From Burkholderiales bacterium (GTDB taxonomy: Bacteria > Pseudomonadota > Gammaproteobacteria > Burkholderiales > Burkholderiaceae_A), in the NCBI GenBank assembly GCA_030828265.1, contig JAURCW010000038.1:1-9074 (forward strand): 9,074 nucleotides of DNA, read 5' to 3'. The translations under genes were made by a program, and so were the position numbers. The notes under the pieces are model-generated. The model was not told where the DNA came from. It was given only the letters and a program-made list of their open reading frames with translations, and did no database searches. Below, piece after piece: positions 5,471 to 9,074 of the stretch (positions are counted from its first letter, which is position 1; the number at the start of each line of letters is the position of its first letter).

Positions 5471-8400
5471 GAGGCTACCCAAGCATAAATGGTGGGAATA
5501 ACAAACAAGGTTAAAAGTGTTCCAAAGCTCATACCACCTACAACAACCCAGCCGATTTCCTGGCGGCTCTCAGAACCAGGACCCGTGGCAAGGGCGAGAG
5601 GCAAGGCACCGAAAATGGTGGCGATGGTGGTCATAAGAATAGGACGAAAACGCCTTACGGCTGCAGCCCGTGCAGCCTCGTATACCGACATGCCCGCAGC
5701 ACGCAGTTGATTGGCGAACTCAACAATGAGGATCCCATTCTTCGCAATAAGGCCAATAAGTGCCACAAGTCCGATTTGCGAATAAACATTAAGGCTGCCG
5801 TTCGAAAAGTAGACCGTCACCAAGGCGCCCGTGAGCGCAAGGGGCACAGTCATAAGAATCACCAAAGGAAACACAAAGCTTTCGAACTGGGCGGCAAGAA
5901 CCAAGTAGATGAAGAGCAAGGCCAGAACAAAGACAAATAAAAGAGTGCTTTGAGAATCTCGAAACTCACGAGACTGCCCGTCATAGTCCAGCGTGTAACC
6001 CGCAGGCAGTTGATCTCGAGCGGTCTTCTCAACAAATTCCAGGGCCTCGCCAATGGTGGTATCGGGGGCAAGACTCGCCGTGATGGTGACAGCACGCTGC
6101 TGCATAAAATGGTTAAGTTCGCGAGGACTGACCGATTCGGAAATTTTGAGAAGGCTCGAAAGTGGCACTAAACCGCCATCGCGACCACGCACATAAATAG
6201 CTTGTATATCTTGTGGTGTGTTTCGGTTCTGCTCCTCAAGCTGGACGACTACCTCGTACTGCTCATTGCCACGCTTAAAGCGGGTTACCTGTCGCCCTCC
6301 AAGCAAACTTTCCAATGTGCGTCCGATGGCCTCAACCTGCACGCCCATGTCTGCGGCTCGCTCACGGTCGATCTCGAGGCGAAACTCAGGCTTATTAAGC
6401 TGAAGGTCGGTATCAACCCCTCGGAGCATTGGATTCTCACTTAGGCGGTTACGTAGCTTCTCGGTAACCTCGGCAAGCTCATCCACGGGCGCTGAGGACA
6501 AAATAACCACCTGAATGGGGCGGGAACGAACACTCTGCCCGAGGGCTGGCGGATTCACTGCAAAGGCATTGACCCCTGGAATCGACAGCAATTTGGGCTG
6601 CAACTCCTGAGAAATTTCCATGGTTGATCGATCACGGTCATCCCAGTCCACAGGCCTAAAAAATGCAATGCCTCGTTCGACAGTGGGTGAGCCCGAGATC
6701 ACAAAAAACTTATCGGCCTCGGGGACCTGCTTGAAAATCTCCTCGATACGAAGGGCGTAGCGAGCCGTGTAATCAATTGAGCTGCCTTCAGGGGCACTAA
6801 AAACAGAAACCAGAAAGCCTCTGTCCTCTGCGGGCGCCAATTCCTTTTTAATAACATTAAAAAGTAAAACACCAAGTCCAATGATGGCAAGCGCGACAAA
6901 ACCAATGGCAAGCCTGCGATTAAGAATTCGATGAAGCACGGCTTCGTAAGAAACAAGAAGCTTGGCGAACCAAGACTCAAAGCCATCTCCCCATCGTCCA
7001 ATAAAAGACGTCTGACTCTTAGCGGGTTGCCCCTCGAGCGCCTGCAAAGGACGAGGCTTAAGCAAACGACCACACATCATCGGAGAAAGCGTTAGCGCCA
7101 CAAAGCCTGAGACAAGAACGGCACCGGCCAGGGTGAGGGCAAATTCCGTAAAAAGCCGGCCTGTTCGGCCTGTCGAGAAGGCCATCGGTGCAAAAACTGC
7201 TGCCAGGGTCAATGTCATCGCAACAACAGCAAAGCTAATTTCTTGCATGCCCTTGGTGGCTGCCTTTAACGGCTCCATACCCTGCTCAATGTGATGCGAG
7301 ATGTTCTCAAGCACCACGATGGCGTCGTCAACAACCAGTCCAATTGAGAGAACCAAGGCAAGCAGGGTGAGCGTATTAATTGAAAAGCCTAAGGCATACA
7401 AAATAGCAAAGCTTGTAACAAGTGACACAGGTATTGTGACAAGAGGAATGATGGAGGCTCTGACCGAGCGCAGGAATACAAAAACTGTCAGACCCACCAG
7501 CAAGAGCGCCTCGGTAATGGTCTTGGCAACAGCACGAATCGACCGGTCGATAAACACGGAATAGTCGTTAGCCACCTCCATTCCAACAGTAGGCGGCAGG
7601 TCTTGTAGGATTGTGGGAATGGCCTTCGAAACCTCTTGTGAAAGGGTCAATGGGTTGGCAGTGGCCTGCTTGATGACCCCCATAGCAACTGTTGTCCGCC
7701 CTTTGTACCGAGCAACGCGTCTCTCATCCTCGGGGGCAATTTCAACCCGGGCGACATCACCCAGACGCACAAGCGCAGAGGACCCCTGAGGAGCACGTAA
7801 AACAATGCCTTCAAACTCCCTGGGCGTCTGTAGATCGGTAGGCGCCATCACCGAAAACTCGCGTCCCGGCGTTTCAACCCGACCCGCGGGAATTTCCACA
7901 TTCTGACGCCGCAAGGCTTCCTCAACATCCTGGACCGTGAGCCCCTGACTCGCAAGTCGGTCTCGGTCAAGCCAGATTCGCATGGAGTAGCGTCGGTCAC
8001 CAAAAATTCGCACATCGGCCGCGCCAGGTAGGTTCTGCAGTCGGGGCTTAACAACCCTGTTTGCAAGATCGGAAAGGTCCATTAAGGACATGGACTCACT
8101 ATTGAAGGTGAGCCAGATGATGGGCTGCGCATCAGCCTCCACCTTCGAAATAACCGACTCGCTTACCTCTTCAGGTAGTCGGGAACGCACCCTTGCTACA
8201 CGATCACGCACATCGGAGGCGGCGCTGTCGGGATCGCGGTCAAGCTTAAATCGCACCGTAATCTGCGAACGCTCAGAGCGCGAGATGGAGGTAAGGACCT
8301 CAATACCCTCAATGCCCGCAATGGAGTCCTCAAGCGGCTTCGTAACCTGAGATTCGATAATCTCTGGCGAGGCACCGCGGTAGTCCGTACTGACGGTAAC

Positions 8401-8532
8401 AATCGGCTCTTCAATTTTTGGGTATTCACGAATGGAGAGTCGTTCAAGGCTCACAAGGCCTAGCAGCATCAAAATAAGCGACAACACCGTTGCAAAAACG
8501 GGGCGGTCAATGCAGACCTGAGAAAGCTTCAT
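5431..8532 (-). CDS. RND-type efflux permease (HAE1/AcrB-like)
   Basis: Inner-membrane proton-driven exporter of the resistance-nodulation-division superfamily, working as a trimer with a periplasmic adaptor and an outer-membrane channel. At 1033 residues it is of normal length. The start MKLSQVCIDRPVFATVLSLI is the typical first membrane helix. Two large periplasmic domains lie at about 35-335 and 565-860, each followed by a block of membrane helices. The proton relay is intact: Asp402 and Asp403 in GLVVDDAIVVLEN (TM4) and Lys931 in GLIAKNGILIVEFANQL (TM10). TM6/TM7 are linked by a polar loop at about 490-535. The substrate cannot be read from sequence; hydrophobic drugs or solvents are usual for HAE1, and heavy-metal pumps are less likely given the motif context. 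It begins eight bases after the adaptor gene and ends inside dnaQ with a short Ser/Pro tail. No outer-membrane channel gene is in the window. Confidence 0.95.
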   Translation of the reverse strand: MKLSQVCIDRPVFATVLSLILMLLGLVSLERLSIREYPKIEEPIVTVSTDYRGASPEIIESQVTKPLEDSIAGIEGIEVLTSISRSERSQITVRFKLDRDPDSAASDVRDRVARVRSRLPEEVSESVISKVEADAQPIIWLTFNSESMSLMDLSDLANRVVKPRLQNLPGAADVRIFGDRRYSMRIWLDRDRLASQGLTVQDVEEALRRQNVEIPAGRVETPGREFSVMAPTDLQTPREFEGIVLRAPQGSSALVRLGDVARVEIAPEDERRVARYKGRTTVAMGVIKQATANPLTLSQEVSKAIPTILQDLPPTVGMEVANDYSVFIDRSIRAVAKTITEALLLVGLTVFVFLRSVRASIIPLVTIPVSLVTSFAILYALGFSINTLTLLALVLSIGLVVDDAIVVLENISHHIEQGMEPLKAATKGMQEISFAVVAMTLTLAAVFAPMAFSTGRTGRLFTEFALTLAGAVLVSGFVALTLSPMMCGRLLKPRPLQALEGQPAKSQTSFIGRWGDGFESWFAKLLVSYEAVLHRILNRRLAIGFVALAIIGLGVLLFNVIKKELAPAEDRGFLVSVFSAPEGSSIDYTARYALRIEEIFKQVPEADKFFVISGSPTVERGIAFFRPVDWDDRDRSTMEISQELQPKLLSIPGVNAFAVNPPALGQSVRSRPIQVVILSSAPVDELAEVTEKLRNRLSENPMLRGVDTDLQLNKPEFRLEIDRERAADMGVQVEAIGRTLESLLGGRQVTRFKRGNEQYEVVVQLEEQNRNTPQDIQAIYVRGRDGGLVPLSSLLKISESVSPRELNHFMQQRAVTITASLAPDTTIGEALEFVEKTARDQLPAGYTLDYDGQSREFRDSQSTLLFVFVLALLFIYLVLAAQFESFVFPLVILMTVPLALTGALVTVYFSNGSLNVYSQIGLVALIGLIAKNGILIVEFANQLRAAGMSVYEAARAAAVRRFRPILMTTIATIFGALPLALATGPGSESRQEIGWVVVGGMSFGTLLTLFVIPTIYAWVASCVSSSSTPKQPD

Positions 8533-8540
8533 GCTTAGGT

Positions 8541-9074
8541 TTAGGGCTTCTTACCGCCAGCCGCGTTAAGAATTCGAACGTCCTGACCTGGAGTGCGAAT
8601 CTTCAACTGACCAGCAACCACAACCTCATCGCCTTCGGCCAACCCCTCCAAGACCTGAACTTCTTTCTCAAGGCGAATGCCTAACTTAATACGAACTTTC
8701 TGAACCTTGCCCTCTGAAACTCTCCATACAAAAAAGCCCTCTCGGTCACCAACCAAGGCCTCTTCGGAGACCAGCAATCCATCGTCAATTGTTTTCAAAC
8801 GCAGGCCTGCACGGCCAAACATTCCGGTCTTCCATCGCCCATCAGCATTGGGTGTTACCGCTCGCAACCTTAAGAAGCGTCCATTCTGGTCGACCTCGAC
8901 ATCCACCGCACTGACGCGATACAAACGGTCATCGCTATACCCTTCGGTCTGGATACTTAGAACCTGTCCAACGGACACCTGACCGGCAAAGCGCTCAGGT
9001 ACTCGGAAATCGAAATGCATGCGGTCAGTATCCTCGATGGTGACCAGGCGCTCGCCCTCCTTCACATAGTCACC
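8541..9074 (-). CDS. RND efflux periplasmic adaptor (membrane fusion protein), C-terminal part
   Basis: The C-terminal 177 residues of a MexE/AcrA-type adaptor that bridges the permease and the outer-membrane channel in the periplasm. The N-terminus, including any lipoprotein signal and the hairpin, lies beyond the window edge. The frame runs straight through the edge with GDYVKEGERL, the end of the lipoyl domain. A beta-barrel domain follows (VTIEDTDRMHFDFRVPERF; RAVTPNADGRWKTGMFGRAGL), and then the membrane-proximal domain (VSEEALVGDREGFFVW; VRIKLGIRLEKEVQVLEGL; EGDEVVVAGQLKIRTPGQDV). An in-frame GTG at 9065 is an internal Val codon, not the start. The gap of eight bases to the permease indicates one operon. 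Family assignment is firm; subfamily is not. Confidence 0.93.
   Translation of the reverse strand, partial: GDYVKEGERLVTIEDTDRMHFDFRVPERFAGQVSVGQVLSIQTEGYSDDRLYRVSAVDVEVDQNGRFLRLRAVTPNADGRWKTGMFGRAGLRLKTIDDGLLVSEEALVGDREGFFVWRVSEGKVQKVRIKLGIRLEKEVQVLEGLAEGDEVVVAGQLKIRTPGQDVRILNAAGGKKP

Noticed and set aside
5859..7073. Minus-strand open frames of 78 and 124 residues in other frames of the permease gene
   Set aside because: Out-of-frame readings of the membrane segments of the permease, giving Leu/Ser/Phe-rich strings without motifs.

Overview
The window looks like ordinary chromosome from a betaproteobacterium, most likely of the order Burkholderiales. The ArgA and HrpA sequences read like the Burkholderiales versions as I remember them, and DnaQ keeps the features of the proteobacterial epsilon subunit. 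The lineage is an inference from remembered family sequences, not from a search. Gene density is very high. The longest stretch without a coding call is about 100 bases, and I see no rRNA, tRNA, insertion sequence, CRISPR array or phage gene.

Layout from left to right. (1) Bases 1-1002, minus strand: the N-terminal third of hrpA, a DEAH-box RNA helicase cut by the window edge. (2) About 100 bases of divergent control region. (3) Bases 1104-2429, plus strand: argA, the first enzyme of arginine synthesis. (4) A tight convergent junction of 2 bases, where each side has a candidate terminator hairpin close to or inside the opposing gene. (5) Bases 2432-9074, all minus strand: a long run read from the right. 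It begins with the C-terminal part of a periplasmic adaptor (membrane fusion protein), then a complete 1033-residue RND efflux permease and dnaQ (DNA polymerase III epsilon, the proofreading exonuclease). Three genes I do not recognise follow (109, 263 and 233 residues), and a single-domain BLUF blue-light sensor comes last.

From the permease to the 233-residue protein, each gene overlaps the next: 40 bases for permease/dnaQ, TAATG for dnaQ/109, TAGTG for 109/263 and 23 bases for 263/233. This suggests one transcript with translational coupling. The BLUF gene is 64 bases further on and has its own strong ribosome binding site, so it may be read through or have its own control.

The known genes are housekeeping or common accessory functions: RNA processing, arginine synthesis, drug/solute efflux, replication fidelity and light sensing. 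The best candidate for something undescribed is the chained trio of unknown genes between dnaQ and the BLUF photoreceptor, which includes a two-span membrane protein with a cytoplasmic coiled coil. I cannot assign it a function. A second notable item is the dual-coding overlap in which the exonuclease I motif of DnaQ is written in the same bases as the tail of the efflux permease.
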